Notes: generated by a model from the letters alone, not told the origin. DNA of 64,000 nt from Candidatus Hydrogenedentota bacterium (GCA_029556545.1 JAKQEQ010000074.1:23076-87075); one strand, 5' to 3'. Shown: positions 45,917 through 57,000, numbered from the stretch's first letter. A program made the numbers and translations.

Positions 45917-46852
45917 ATGAAGCGCGTAAGCAGTACGGCGCGAGGGTTCACGCTAATCGAGTTGTTGGTGGTGATCGCCATTATCGGAATTTTGGCGGCG
46001 ATATTGCTTCCGGCGCTGGGCCGCGCGCGGGAAGCGGCCCGGCGGGCCTCGTGCGCGAATAACCTGAAGCAGATCGGCATCGCCCTGAAGATGTATGCGA
46101 GCGAAGAACCGAGCCGGCGGTTTCCGCCCCGGATGATCCGCGATGTATTCGGTCGACTCTCGGACACAATGATTTTCAACGGGCCTTCATTGAGTCCCGA
46201 GTACCTTACCGATCTCAACGTAGTCTGGTGCCCGTCCTGGTATGGTGACGGCAGCGTGACCCCGCTGCAACGCTATGACGAGGGCACGCGCAAGGATGGC
46301 GCACTCCTCGGCAATCGCAACGGGCTCATCGAGCCCGCGGAGTTGGTGAAAGCGCCATACAACTACACGGGCTGGCTGTTTATGGATTCCGTGAATATCC
46401 TTGGGCCGAAAGCGGGCGCCGCGGGAACCGGCCCGGGCGGACGGTTCGAGAAGCCGGATTACAAGAACACGCCGCTCGGCGAGCTTGCGCAGGCCAATAT
46501 CGACACGGACGGCGCGGCCTCGGACGAAGACTTCGTGGTTTCCGCCGCCCTGGCGGGGACGCAAGTGGGCGACGGCGACACGATCTACCGGCTTCGCGAG
46601 GGCATCGAGCGGTTCATGATTACGGACGTAAACAATCCGGGCGCCACCGCGATTGCGCAAAGCCTTGTGCCCATGATGTGGGACCACCTCACGCCCCAGA
46701 TCGCGGGATCGGGCCACGTGCCTGCGGGAATGAACGTGCTGTACATGGACGGCCACGTCCGCTGGGCGGCGTATCCTTCCGATACGCCGTGGATGGTCAC
46801 GATTGACGGGCCGCGCATCCTCGGGCGCTATGACCGCCCCTTCGTGCCGTGA
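45917..46852 (+). CDS. DUF1559 type II pseudopilin-like protein
   Basis: 312 residues from the ATG at 45917; the track-length frame to 45617 overlaps ribokinase. Prepilin leader [20 protein letters not shown] (cleavage before F, then the hydrophobic helix) and the DUF1559 H-x9-DG signature [13 protein letters not shown] near the C-terminus. These proteins are expanded in Planctomycetes and relatives and are probably cell-surface or secretion pilins. Here it stands alone, between ribokinase and the regulatory-repeat protein. Confidence 0.92.
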   Translation: MKRVSSTARGFTLIELLVVIAIIGILAAILLPALGRAREAARRASCANNLKQIGIALKMYASEEPSRRFPPRMIRDVFGRLSDTMIFNGPSLSPEYLTDLNVVWCPSWYGDGSVTPLQRYDEGTRKDGALLGNRNGLIEPAELVKAPYNYTGWLFMDSVNILGPKAGAAGTGPGGRFEKPDYKNTPLGELAQANIDTDGAASDEDFVVSAALAGTQVGDGDTIYRLREGIERFMITDVNNPGATAIAQSLVPMMWDHLTPQIAGSGHVPAGMNVLYMDGHVRWAAYPSDTPWMVTIDGPRILGRYDRPFVP

Positions 46853-46862
46853 AGCGGCCCAA

Positions 46863-48506
46863 TTACGGGTGCAGCGCGGCCAGGATTTCGGGAAGTCGTT
46901 CCGCGGCTTTGGTGGACACGACGAGAGCGACCGTCGCTTCCGTCCGCCCGCCGAGGCTGGCCCAGTCGGTCAGTGCGCTGACCTGCACGCCGGTCGAGGC
47001 GTAGGCCCGAAACCGCCAGTCGCGCGGAACCTCTTCGAGGGTGAATTGCCCCGAAGCGTCGGTCAGCGCCGCGCCCCGCAGCACGTCCGCCCCGTCTTCG
47101 CCCTCGACCGGCTCGACGACGTAGAAGACGGCGGCTCCTTCGAGAGGGCGTCTGTCCGCGGCGACCGCGTGGAAGGTAACGCGGCCCTTGCCCGCGCCGG
47201 GTCTCAGGACAAAGTTGGGGCCGACGGCGTCGCGGTCCGGCTGCACCGCCAGTACTGGCGCGGGAACGGCCTCGATGGCGAAACCCGCCGCGTCGCGCAC
47301 CGCGACGCGGTATTGCCCCGGAACGAGCCCGCGCAACTGGTAATACCCGGCGTAATCCGTCTTGGCTTGAATGCTCGAGGCGGCGGTCCGGGCCATGACC
47401 GTAACGTTGGGGACGCCGGCGCCGGTCTCGTCGGTCACCCGGCCGCGGGCGAACTCGGCGCGCATCACCTCGAGGGTCTGTCGCGCGACGCCGCCCGCGC
47501 CGGCGCGCATTTCGATGCACGGCGATCCGGAGGCAAAGGCGAAGCGGTCGGTGTCCAGCGCGACGCGATACACGCCGGCGGGCAGGTTCGCGAACGTGAA
47601 CTCGCCGTTAATGTCGGTCTTGGTCCGCCGTGTCATCAGCGGATAGGTGATGGCCTCGAGCCGGACCGGCAAGTTGGCGGCGGGGCGGTCTTCCTGGACA
47701 TGCGACAGTACGCCCGCCACCCCCCCGCTTGGTTCGACGGAGATAACGGCGTTCGTCGTTCCCGCGTGGATGGCCTGGGAAACCCAGGCGCCGTAGCCGG
47801 GGGCGTTCACGATGAATTTGCAGGTATCCGGCACGTGCGTAAAGAGAAACCGGCCTGTGGCGTCGGTTGTCTCGGGTAGAAACGAGAGCCAGGAAGCGGA
47901 CGTAGTATCGACGGGGCACGGGAACACCATCGCGTCGGCGATGGGCGCGCCTTCCGCATCGACGATGGCGCCGCCGAGCACCTGCGCGGGCCGCAACTCG
48001 AGCACGCCGTCCCAGACCAGGTGTGTCTCGTCGAAGAGCACGGCGGTGATCGCGAGTTGCTGCGCGCTCCATGCCCGCACGATGAAGTCGCTTTTCGGCA
48101 GGTGCTTGAACTCGAAATAGCCACGATCGTCGGTCTGTGCGCGCCAAGGCGTAACCGGCCAGGGCAACGAAGGGTAGCCGTCGAGATTGACGCCGTCCGC
48201 CAGGGGGCGCAAATCAAGCGAGACGGCTACGCCGGGAGCGGGTCGCCCGCCCTTGGTGACGACGCCACGGACCATGCGAATCCCGAGGTCCGGCATTGGG
48301 ACCTGCGCGGAGCGGGCCTCCTCGAGGGCGCGCGCGCGGGCCGCAAGTTGATCGCCGATGGTGAGATCGCCTTGCTCGAGTCTTGCGAGCGCGCTGGCGC
48401 GTGCGCTCGGGTCGATTTCGAACGGCACGTCATGGTTGATGCGAAAGGCAGCCCACACTTCGATGACCAAGGCCGCCACAAGCACGACGATCACCCAGCT
48501 TCGCAT
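46863..48506 (-). CDS. Carboxypeptidase-regulatory-like (CarbReg) repeat protein
   Basis: 547 residues. One N-terminal membrane anchor (VIVVLVAALVIEVWAAF), then about five Ig-like carboxypeptidase D regulatory-like modules, each opening with a RGVV-type strand and ending in a YxxxxxLPxGxY-like strand: GVVTKGGRPAPGVAVSLDLR, GGAIVDAEGAPIADAMVFPC, GEFTFANLPAGVYRVALDTD, GRVTDETGAGVPNVTVMART, GYYQLRGLVPGQYRVAVRD. It is likely anchored to the inner membrane with the repeats in the periplasm, or exported. Function unknown; such repeats bind carbohydrates or other proteins. Confidence 0.82.
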   Translation of the reverse strand: MRSWVIVVLVAALVIEVWAAFRINHDVPFEIDPSARASALARLEQGDLTIGDQLAARARALEEARSAQVPMPDLGIRMVRGVVTKGGRPAPGVAVSLDLRPLADGVNLDGYPSLPWPVTPWRAQTDDRGYFEFKHLPKSDFIVRAWSAQQLAITAVLFDETHLVWDGVLELRPAQVLGGAIVDAEGAPIADAMVFPCPVDTTSASWLSFLPETTDATGRFLFTHVPDTCKFIVNAPGYGAWVSQAIHAGTTNAVISVEPSGGVAGVLSHVQEDRPAANLPVRLEAITYPLMTRRTKTDINGEFTFANLPAGVYRVALDTDRFAFASGSPCIEMRAGAGGVARQTLEVMRAEFARGRVTDETGAGVPNVTVMARTAASSIQAKTDYAGYYQLRGLVPGQYRVAVRDAAGFAIEAVPAPVLAVQPDRDAVGPNFVLRPGAGKGRVTFHAVAADRRPLEGAAVFYVVEPVEGEDGADVLRGAALTDASGQFTLEEVPRDWRFRAYASTGVQVSALTDWASLGGRTEATVALVVSTKAAERLPEILAALHP

Positions 48507-48690
48507 ACCCTAACCCTTTCACCTCAAGACGCGGCGTCGTTATACCGCGCCGTCCGGCCCGGCATCAAACACGCCCGAACCGCGCCGCGCGCGCCGTTGC
48601 GCGACCGCGCCGCTAACCGTTTATTCCCGAGAACACCCTTCGCGTTCAGAGACACCATAATACCATGTTCCGGGCTGATTGCGCGCCGGG

Positions 48691-48719
48691 TTGACAGGCC
48701 GTCAGCGCCCGTCTACCAT
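48691..48719 (+). promoter_or_regulatory. Sigma-70 promoter of symporter gene
   Basis: Perfect TTGACA, 17-nt spacer and TACCAT; the start codon lies about 46 nt beyond the -10 box. Confidence 0.6.
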
Positions 48720-48764
48720 GCGGAGACCCATCGGGAGCGTCGCGCTGGCAGAGGGAATCCGTAT

Positions 48765-50459
48765 ATGTTGGGAATTGGTCTTTGGGACTGGCTGGCCTTG
48801 GCTGCATATTTGGTCGGCATCACCCTGCTCGGGGTCTGGACCGCCAGAAAAGTCCGGGACACCTCGGATTTCTTCATCGCGGGCCGCCGATTCGGCAAAA
48901 CCTTCATGGTCTTTTTCAGTTTCGGCGCGGGCACGAGCGGCAATGACGCCGTCGGCGTATCCTCGAAGACGTTTACAAACGGGATTTCGGGCATCTGGTA
49001 TCAATGGCTTTGGCTGTTCTGCACGCCGTTCTATTGGATTATCGCGCCGGTGTTCCGGCGGATGCGCGCGTTGACGACGGGCGACTATTTCGACGCCCGC
49101 TACGACGGCGGCGTGGCCGGGCTATACACCGTGGTGGGCATCCTGACATTGACGGTGAACATCGGCGTGGTCAGCCTGGGCGCGGGCGCAATGATCGAGG
49201 CGTTGACCGGCGGGGCGATCCCGCGCTTCGCGGGCATTCTTGGGATGACCGCCCTGTACGTGACCTACGGCATGGCGGGGGGGCTGGGCGCGGCCATCGT
49301 CACCGACTTCATCCAGGGCATGCTCACGATTGTGCTTTCCTTCATCCTGCTGCCGTTCGCGCTGCATGTGGTTGGCGGCTTCACGGGCTTGCGCGAGCGC
49401 ATCGCCGATCCGGAAATGTTCAGCCTGGTGGCTCCGGGCGAGATCAACGGGTTTCACGTGACGCTGTTTGCCATAAACGCCCTGATCGGCATCGTCACGC
49501 AGCCGCACATCATGGGCGTGTGCGCGGCGGGTCGCAACGAGATGGACGGGCGGGTCGGTTTCGCGGGCGGCAACCTGCTCAAGCGGCTCTGCACGGTGGC
49601 CTGGATGCTGGTGGGTCTCTGCGCGGTCGCCATGCCGGCCATGGCGACGACCGACCCCGATCTTGTTTACGGCAACATGGCGCGGGAGTTACTCCCTCGG
49701 GTCATGCCGGGCTTGATCGGCCTCTTCCTGGCGGCGTTGCTGGCGTCGGTCATGTCCTCGTGCGACGCCTTCATGGTGTCCACCTCGGGCCTGTTTACCC
49801 AGAACCTGTATCGCCGTTTCCTGGTCCGAGACCGCCCCGAGAGCCACTATGTCACGGTGGGGCGCATCGCGTCGTTGTGTATCGTCGCGTGCAGCATCGC
49901 CTTCGCCGTGATGGTCTCGGACGTGCCCTCCGGCCTCGAATGGTTTTTCAGGCTTCAGGCCATGATGGGCGCGGCGTTCTGGCTCGGGCTGTTCTGGCGG
50001 CGGACCACCGTGGCCGGGGCCTGGGCCGCCACGCTGACCAGCTTTGCGGTGCTGGTCGCGACGAGTCTGCCGGCTTTCAACAGATGGGCCGTCACGCATC
50101 TTCCGGAATACATGATTTGGGACGGGCAGTTCCGCGTGGCGTGGCAGATGTGCGCGTATCTCGTCGGCGGCTTCGGCATGGGTATCGCGGTGAGTCTGGT
50201 CACGCCGCGCGTGCCGGCGCACAAGCTCGATCGGTTGTATGCCTGCCTGCGCACGCCGGTCCAGGAGAATGAGCCGCACACCGCCGAGCCGTTCACGTTG
50301 CCGCCCGGGGTGACGCCCCCCGCGCCGCGCAAGCTCATCCCGCACCCGGACCTCGAGATTCCCGTGCCGACAAAGATCGGGCTAGCCGGATTCGCGTTCT
50401 TCTGGGTGTGCGTATTCGCGCTCATCTGGTTTGTGCGGTGGATGGCCACGTGGGGGTGA
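48765..50459 (+). CDS. Sodium:solute symporter (SSS family)
   Basis: 564 residues from the ATG at 48765 (AGAGGGAATCC before it); a much longer frame to 48021 crosses the opposite gene. About 13 membrane helices; SSS signatures GRRFGKTFMVFFSFGAGTSG, TGDYFDARYDGGVAGLYTVV and TPFYWIIAPVFRRMRALTTG. It uses the Na+ gradient to import a solute, most often a sugar, amino acid or carboxylate; the exact one is open. The C-terminal extension (residues 470-530) is Pro-rich and cytoplasmic. Confidence 0.9.
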   Translation: MLGIGLWDWLALAAYLVGITLLGVWTARKVRDTSDFFIAGRRFGKTFMVFFSFGAGTSGNDAVGVSSKTFTNGISGIWYQWLWLFCTPFYWIIAPVFRRMRALTTGDYFDARYDGGVAGLYTVVGILTLTVNIGVVSLGAGAMIEALTGGAIPRFAGILGMTALYVTYGMAGGLGAAIVTDFIQGMLTIVLSFILLPFALHVVGGFTGLRERIADPEMFSLVAPGEINGFHVTLFAINALIGIVTQPHIMGVCAAGRNEMDGRVGFAGGNLLKRLCTVAWMLVGLCAVAMPAMATTDPDLVYGNMARELLPRVMPGLIGLFLAALLASVMSSCDAFMVSTSGLFTQNLYRRFLVRDRPESHYVTVGRIASLCIVACSIAFAVMVSDVPSGLEWFFRLQAMMGAAFWLGLFWRRTTVAGAWAATLTSFAVLVATSLPAFNRWAVTHLPEYMIWDGQFRVAWQMCAYLVGGFGMGIAVSLVTPRVPAHKLDRLYACLRTPVQENEPHTAEPFTLPPGVTPPAPRKLIPHPDLEIPVPTKIGLAGFAFFWVCVFALIWFVRWMATWG

Positions 50460-50470
50460 AGCGGTGTGGT

Positions 50471-50552
50471 GTTTGGAGCGCGCCCTTCAGGGCGCAGGAC
50501 ACGGGCTGAAGCCCGCACTCCGAACGGGTTTGGAGCGCGCCCTTCAGGGCGC
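50471..50552. repeat. Tandem hairpin repeat (GTTTGGAGCGCGCCCTTCAG)
   Basis: Two exact 25-bp copies at 50471-50495 and 50528-50552, starting GTTTGGAGCGCGCCCTTCAG and ending GGCGC. GCGCCCTTCAGGGCGC is a palindrome in each, with GGGCTGAAGCCC between them. Such palindromic clusters are dispersed in GC-rich genomes. May end the symporter transcript. Confidence 0.75.
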
Positions 50553-50697
50553 GAGCGCGTGCATGCCTGGAATTGCCAAACCCGTGGCGGGGGTGCTAGC
50601 ATGCGTGCTTTGGGGTGAGCGCTCGGACGTTGTGTTTCCCGCGTGCGTCGAGCCCGTCGCTGGATTCTGAAGCAGCTTGTGTTAGAGGAGCCGTGTC

Positions 50698-53600
50698 ATG
50701 GAGCCGGAGGGCCGAATCTCGAAGACGCATCGCTGGTTTCGCTGCGCCATCGCGGCGTATCTCTTTGTGCTTGTGCTGGCGCTGACGCCGTGGACCCCGG
50801 ATCCCGCGGGCGATATCAAGCGGTTATTGCTGGCGCTGTTCAGCGCATCGCTGGCGGTGGCGTGGCTGGCCACGACGTGGCGCTTCGGCGTGCCGGTGCG
50901 CCGCCCGCGCATCGCCCTCGAGGTGCTCCTGGGCATGCTCATCTGCTACGGCGCGGCCACGCTGCGTTCTCCTTATCCGGGCTACAGCGTCACCGAACTC
51001 GCGTTCTTCGGCGCGCTCTTCCTGCTCTATTTCGTAGCGACGCAGGTGTATACGCTCGAGTCGGAAGTGCTCGCGCTCATGCGCGTACTCTGTATTGCAG
51101 TGGCGCTGGCCGCCGTGTACGGGCTGTGTCAGAAGTTCGGCCTGGATCCATTCCCGTGGACGGACCGCGACCTGGACATCTACACGAATCTGCCCAGCAC
51201 CTTCGGCAATCCGAATTACGCGGCGCATACGCTGGTGCTGGCGCTTATCATGGCGGTGGCGCTCGGACTACAGCGGGGAGGGCGATGGACGTGGGCGCTG
51301 GCCGCGTTGTTCGCGGTGCACCTCTACTTCACGGGGCAGCGCGGCGGCATCATCGGGCTTGCCGCCGCTGTGCTCCTGCTGCTGGTTGCGCGCGGGACCG
51401 GTCTGGTCTTCTCGAGCGCGATCAAGCGCGTGGTGACAGCCATCGTGGTGACGGCAATCGTGGGCGTCGCGGCGGGCGGGCTTTACATGGCGCAGAACAA
51501 GGCGCGCAACGGCGTGGCATTGCCGCTCGACAGTTCGCTGCTCCTGCGGTATAACGGGTACCTGAACGCGGCCGCAATGGTCCGCGAGCATCCATTACTG
51601 GGCCACGGGCCGGGCGTATTCGCCATCACGACGCCGAAGTACTGGACAACGTTCGAGCAGCAATGGTTCGCTCAGGAACAGCGGCTGAACGCGCATGTCC
51701 ATAACGATATCTTCGAGGTCGCGGTGGATGCCGGGCTGCCCGCGGCCGGGTTCTACCTCGCGGTGCTCCTGCTGGCGACGTGCTTTGGACTTCTGACGGC
51801 CTTTACCGCGGCGACTCGGACGCGACGGCGTCTCGGCTATGCCTTTGCCGCGCTCTTCCTGACCTTTCTGGTGGACGGGCTGTTTGGATTCAACCTGCGC
51901 GTGCCCGTCTCGGCGTCGATTTTGTTTCTGATGTTGGGCGCGCTCGAGGGACTCTGGGCGCGCGCGCCGGCCGCGGCGGCGCCGGGCCGTGTGCCCGCGC
52001 TCGCCGGCACGGCGTGGCGGCTGGGCGTGGCGGCGTCCGCGGTCCTTATCGTGCTGTGGGGCGGGCGCGGCTTCCTTGCGGAGTTGCAGAACCAGCGCGG
52101 GTTGAAGCACCACTACAAGTTGTTGCAGGTGTTGAGCGCCCCGCCCGAGGAACAGCGAGAGATGGATCCGCAGAAGGCGGCGGCCTACGTGACGGCGCAG
52201 CGGGACGCCGCCGTGTCCGCCTTTCTGTGGGGCGAAGGGCTTACGCCGTGGAATCATCAGTTCGCCGGGCGGATCGGGGCGACGCTGGCAGCCGTGCAGG
52301 ACTACGACGAGGCCGTGCGGCATCTCGAGCGCGCCCTCGAGCGCAATCCCTATCACGTGCCGACGCTTGCCCGTCTCGTCGGGACCCGGCTTGCGCAGGC
52401 GGAGGCGGAGATGAATCAGGAGCCGGGAGAAGCCGCGCCGACGGCGAACCCGGACCGATTGCTCGATGATGCGACCCGTCACGCCGATCGCATGATCGCA
52501 TTGTGTCCGTACTTCCCGATTGCGGAGGAACTGAAAGCGCGCATCCTGTGTCTGCGCGCCCAGAGCCTGGCGCGTCGCGACCCGCCCGCGGACCGCGTCG
52601 AAATCGAGGAGCAGTGGCGCGCCGCCGAGGCCCATTTCGAGCGCGCCATCGAACTCGGCGCGAAGAACCACATCGAACTGTACCGATTCCTGGCGCAGGT
52701 GCGCGACGTCCTCGGCGACCTCGAGGGCGAGGAGGAGGCGCTCGTGCGCGCGGCGCAGGCCAATCCGGGCGATGGGGCGCTGTGGAATGTGTTCTTCGAC
52801 TTCGCCATGCGCGCCGAACCGTCGGAGCGCCTCCAAAGCACGCTTACGATGATGATAGCGCACATCGCCAACCTCGACCCGCCGCGCCATGACGCCGTCG
52901 CCAAGGGCTACATGGCGCTGGCCAGACTCGCGACCGAGAGCAGGGATTTCCCGCGGGCCGAGGCCGCCTTCGCGAACGCGGCGCGCTATGGAACCGAGGA
53001 AGCTTCCGTATGGACGGCGTTCGCGCAATACGCGCACCGTCGCAAACGGCTCGCGTTTTTCGAGGAGTGCCTGGGCGAGGCCGTGCGGCGCGTCAAGGAG
53101 ACCGGCGTCTTGACGCATCCTGCGCTGGCCGTGGCGCATCTTCTGCTTGCGGAAATTCAGGAGTCCCAGCAGCCGCCGGTGGACCCGGCGATCATCGACG
53201 CCGCGTATCAGCAAGCGGTGCAATTTGCCCCGGACCGCCCGGACGTCTGGTCCAATTACGCGAATTTCGCTCGGAAGCAGGATCGCATGGACGCGCTCAA
53301 GGAAACGGTGACGACGTCTTGTCGGGCCGCGCTCGAGAACGGGCTGACGCCGCTGGCTTACGTGCGCGCGGTCAATGACGTTCTTGAAGAGGGTCCCGTT
53401 GCGCTCGAAGTCGCGACGGAAACGCTCCTGCGCCAGTTCCGCGAGTACCCGCCCGATAACGCGCGCCTCGCCGCGGTGCATCTGACTTGGGCCGCACAGC
53501 TTCTCCTCGAGGCTGCCGTGGCCGCGCAGGACGGCGATGTCCCGCTGTGCATGACGTGGCTCAACCTGGCCATCGTACTGGCCGGCATCGAGCAGTACCC

Positions 53601-53919
53601 CGTCGCCGAAGGGTTGTATCCCCGCGCCATGCAATGCCTCGAGGGCGAGAACGTCGCCGTCGGCGGGATGCAGTGGGCCGACACCCTCCAGCGGATGGGC
53701 CGTATGCCGGAGGCCATCAACCTTCTGCGCGACCTGCTGGTCCGATTCCCCGACATGCCCGATGTGCGGCACGCCTGCGCGCAGGCGCTCGCACGGAACC
53801 GCCAGATTCCCGAGGCGCTCCAGGAATACGACGTCCTCCTCGACGTGCCTTACCTGCCCCCGAACATCGTCCAACAACTCGAGGCGGAACGCGAAGCCCT
53901 CCTGCAACAGCAACCGTGA
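50698..53919 (+). CDS. O-antigen ligase/polymerase (Wzy_C) fused to TPR domain
   Basis: 1073 residues. N-terminal membrane part (residues 15-460, about 11-12 helices) with the Wzy_C/WaaL core FYLAVLLLATCFGLLTAFTA and the periplasmic loop NKARNGVALPLDSSLLLRYN and HPLLGHGPGVFAITTPKYW (H, R and G residues used by ligases). From about 480 on are at least eight TPR-type helices (VRHLERALERNPYHVPTLAR; LGDLEGEEEALVRAAQANPG). The gene is in the same region as the export and transferase genes, so it could join or polymerise the surface glycan. TPRs may assemble the machinery. Confidence 0.87.
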   Translation: MEPEGRISKTHRWFRCAIAAYLFVLVLALTPWTPDPAGDIKRLLLALFSASLAVAWLATTWRFGVPVRRPRIALEVLLGMLICYGAATLRSPYPGYSVTELAFFGALFLLYFVATQVYTLESEVLALMRVLCIAVALAAVYGLCQKFGLDPFPWTDRDLDIYTNLPSTFGNPNYAAHTLVLALIMAVALGLQRGGRWTWALAALFAVHLYFTGQRGGIIGLAAAVLLLLVARGTGLVFSSAIKRVVTAIVVTAIVGVAAGGLYMAQNKARNGVALPLDSSLLLRYNGYLNAAAMVREHPLLGHGPGVFAITTPKYWTTFEQQWFAQEQRLNAHVHNDIFEVAVDAGLPAAGFYLAVLLLATCFGLLTAFTAATRTRRRLGYAFAALFLTFLVDGLFGFNLRVPVSASILFLMLGALEGLWARAPAAAAPGRVPALAGTAWRLGVAASAVLIVLWGGRGFLAELQNQRGLKHHYKLLQVLSAPPEEQREMDPQKAAAYVTAQRDAAVSAFLWGEGLTPWNHQFAGRIGATLAAVQDYDEAVRHLERALERNPYHVPTLARLVGTRLAQAEAEMNQEPGEAAPTANPDRLLDDATRHADRMIALCPYFPIAEELKARILCLRAQSLARRDPPADRVEIEEQWRAAEAHFERAIELGAKNHIELYRFLAQVRDVLGDLEGEEEALVRAAQANPGDGALWNVFFDFAMRAEPSERLQSTLTMMIAHIANLDPPRHDAVAKGYMALARLATESRDFPRAEAAFANAARYGTEEASVWTAFAQYAHRRKRLAFFEECLGEAVRRVKETGVLTHPALAVAHLLLAEIQESQQPPVDPAIIDAAYQQAVQFAPDRPDVWSNYANFARKQDRMDALKETVTTSCRAALENGLTPLAYVRAVNDVLEEGPVALEVATETLLRQFREYPPDNARLAAVHLTWAAQLLLEAAVAAQDGDVPLCMTWLNLAIVLAGIEQYPVAEGLYPRAMQCLEGENVAVGGMQWADTLQRMGRMPEAINLLRDLLVRFPDMPDVRHACAQALARNRQIPEALQEYDVLLDVPYLPPNIVQQLEAEREALLQQQP

Positions 53920-54061
53920 CCGCGCGGTCGGCGTGACCGCAATGCGCTTCGCCGCGCTTTCGGGGCTATCGCATGTGCAACCCGACGCACAGGGCGCCGG
54001 CGTGGACATCCCGCCCGTGCTCCTTCCATTGGCCGGGCCGGGATGCCCTCACGCCGCGCCT

Positions 54062-57000
54062 TTACTCCACCACCAGCGTGACCGGCTGGGCGTCCGCGGC
54101 TACCTCCGGGTTGTAGTACTGATATGCCCGCGACGGCGGCGTCTGGGCGCGCAGCGGGAACTTCGCGCGAATCGTGTAGCTGAATTCGAGCGTGGCGTCG
54201 CCCGCGATCTTCTCGAAGTAGGTGATGATCTGCCGCCCCGTCAACTCGTACTTCTGCATGACCTTGTCGGCGACGAGTTTTTCGAGGTCGGGCGTCATTA
54301 CCTGGAATCCCGGCGGCACGCCGAGGTCGACGATGACCATGTTCGCGGTCTCCGGCCCGTTGTTCGTCACGTTGACCGAAACGGTGACCGTGTCGTCGAC
54401 GGCGAGCGCGGTCTTGTCATAGGTCACGTCGATCTTCAGCACGTCCCGCACCAGGGGCTTGGCGCTCCAGGGGGTGTAGTAACGGCCCACGATCTGATAC
54501 AGCATCGCGCCCTCGCCCGAGAACGCCAGGTTCACGGTGTTCTCTCCGGCGCGCGTTTGTTCGCCGAGGTCCACGAGCCGCATGACGTCGCAGTCCGCGG
54601 GCGTCACCCGCAGTTGCGCGACTTCGTCGCCGTTGATCGCCACGGCGATGGTTGCGTCCGCCTTCTGAGTCTGGCTGCCGAGCGAGACCGTCAGCGCCTT
54701 GAGCGCGAGGATGGTGGCCTGGGTCGAGCCCCAGCGCCCGTTCGCGTCCTTCTTCTGGATCAGATACGTCAGCGCCTTCGTCGTCGTCTCGGGATATTTG
54801 CCCGCGCGCAGGAAGGCCAGCGTGGCCAAGGCCGTCGCCTCGATATTCGCCGCGTCGCCGTGCGAGAAGGTGACCGTCTTCACGTCGCTTTCCCAGTGGG
54901 CCGTCTTGTCGTCTTCCTTGCGCAGGCCGTGCAGCGTTTCGAGCACCTGCGCGGTGAAGGCGTCCTTCGCGTTCCACGCCGCGAGCGCGTTGGCCACGAG
55001 ACCAAGCGTGTAGGGGTCCTTCGTATCCTTCCAGTTGGCGCGCAGATGCCCGATGGCCTTATCCGCCCGCGCGTCGGGATCGCCGCTGGTCAGCAGCGCC
55101 TCGATGATGTAGGCCGTCACCAGCAGCGTGCTGCCCTGGATGTCTTGCCACGACTCCGCGTGCAGGTAGCTCTCGTCCGGTTTCCACGAGCCGTCGTCCT
55201 GTTGCTGCCGCAGCAGCCACTCGCGCGTGCGCCGGATCACCTCTGGGTCCACCTCGTGGACCTGCGCCATGTCGTAGAACTGCTTCACGCCCAAGGCGGT
55301 GAGCGCCTTGTTCGCGGGCGCGTCGCCGAACCACGAGAAGCCGCCGCCGTCCACCTCGTAGGCCAGGAGCCGCTGGTAGCCCGCGTTGATGAAGCCCTCG
55401 GCCTTCATCTGGATTTCGGGGTTGATCTGCTCCGTGGCCTTCAGGTACTGCAGGATGAGAATGTTTGGATAGGTGACGGCAGTCGTCTGCTCGAAGCAGC
55501 CGAAGGGCATCTGGAGCATGCTGTCTAGGCCGTCCACGATCTGTGTGAACACGCCGGGATACACCCGCACCAGAATCTTGCTCGCGCCGGGCACGGCGTC
55601 CGCCGGAATCGCGATGGTCCGCGTCACCGCGCCGTCAAGCCGGTCGCTGAAGCTCACTTCCTGCTTCTCGCCGTCCGGCAGCACCTCGATTTCACGGCGG
55701 ATGGCGTCGCTCAGCTTCGATCCGTGGGCGTGGACCGTCATCTTGTGTTTGCCCAGTTCGACGACCTCGATGGGGAAATACCGCGACGTGACCTCGCCGG
55801 GGGCGAGGCGGATGGTCTGCTCGGCGGGGCCGTCGAGCTTGAACCACGGCGCGGCCTCGAAGGCGAGGCGAATGTCCTGCGCCGTTTCAAGATAGTTGTA
55901 GAGCGCGACGGGGATCGATATGCGGTCGTTCTGCGTGAGCGCGACGGGCAGGTCGATATCGACAAAGAAATCCTGGAACACACGGATGGGCGCGTCCATG
56001 CTGCCGAGGGCGCCGTTCGCCGCGTTGGCCATCGAGGTCATGCGCCATGTTGTGATGCTGTCCGCCAGCGTGAGCGGCAGCGTGGCGCGGCCCCGCGCGT
56101 CGGTGATCAGGGCGGGCTCGAAGAGCAGCGTTTCGGGGAAGTACTCGCGCACGCGCACCGGCGCGCCCGGCGCGGCCTCCGGAATGCCGAGTGCGTCGGC
56201 TCCGTCGAGCGCAGCGGCCGTTTCGGCCATCATGGGCGCGGGTATGGGTTCCGCGGCGAACATCTTCATTTGACGCACGGCCATGGGCCGGCCCACCATC
56301 AGGTCCGCGCCGCCGCGCCCAACCCCGTTGAGGTCGAGCAACTCCCGTCCCCACGCCGTCTCGGGGCCGATGTCGTCCGCGGTGCCTTTTACGCCGTCCG
56401 GGCCGTAGGACAGCATGGTGAAATGACCGCCCCATTCCTGTACGCCGCTGAAGTCGAATTCGTAGCGGTTGCCCCAGGGATCGAGCAACTCGTTTTCGCG
56501 CACGAGCCGTTTGCGCAACAGGGTCTTCAAAATGTCCTTCGGTGCGCCCTTTTCATCATCGATCAGCTTCGTGACGGCTTTCTGGATGTGCTCGACGTCC
56601 TTGCGGATGCGCTCGGCGATGGCGCGGTTGGCCGCGGCCTCTTTTTCCGCGAAGGTGTTGACCCGGACCGGGGGCGGGGGCAGGTCGGGAGCGGAGGCGA
56701 GAAGCACGCGCGCGGCCTGCTGTTGCTCGGGACGCCACGCGGCGGGCTCCTTGATCAGCGTGTCCAGCTCGAATCCGTGGATTTCGTAGCGCGGCTTCAT
56801 GATCTCGCGTTCGAGCGTGAAATAAATCTTCTCGAGGCCCGGGTGAATTTCCTGCAACGCGAAGACGCTCTCATCTACAATCGAGATGCCCAGCGCCGCG
56901 GCAGCGCCGCGTCCGGCGTCGTCGGTCACGGTGAATTGAAGCGTCGCCTCTTGGCCGGGCCGGTACGTCTCCGCGTCCAACGCGACGGCGATCCGCAGCG

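Noticed and set aside
48021-48764. N-terminal extension of the symporter frame to 812 residues
   Set aside because: It overlaps the opposite regulatory-repeat gene; a promoter and ribosome site precede the ATG at 48765.
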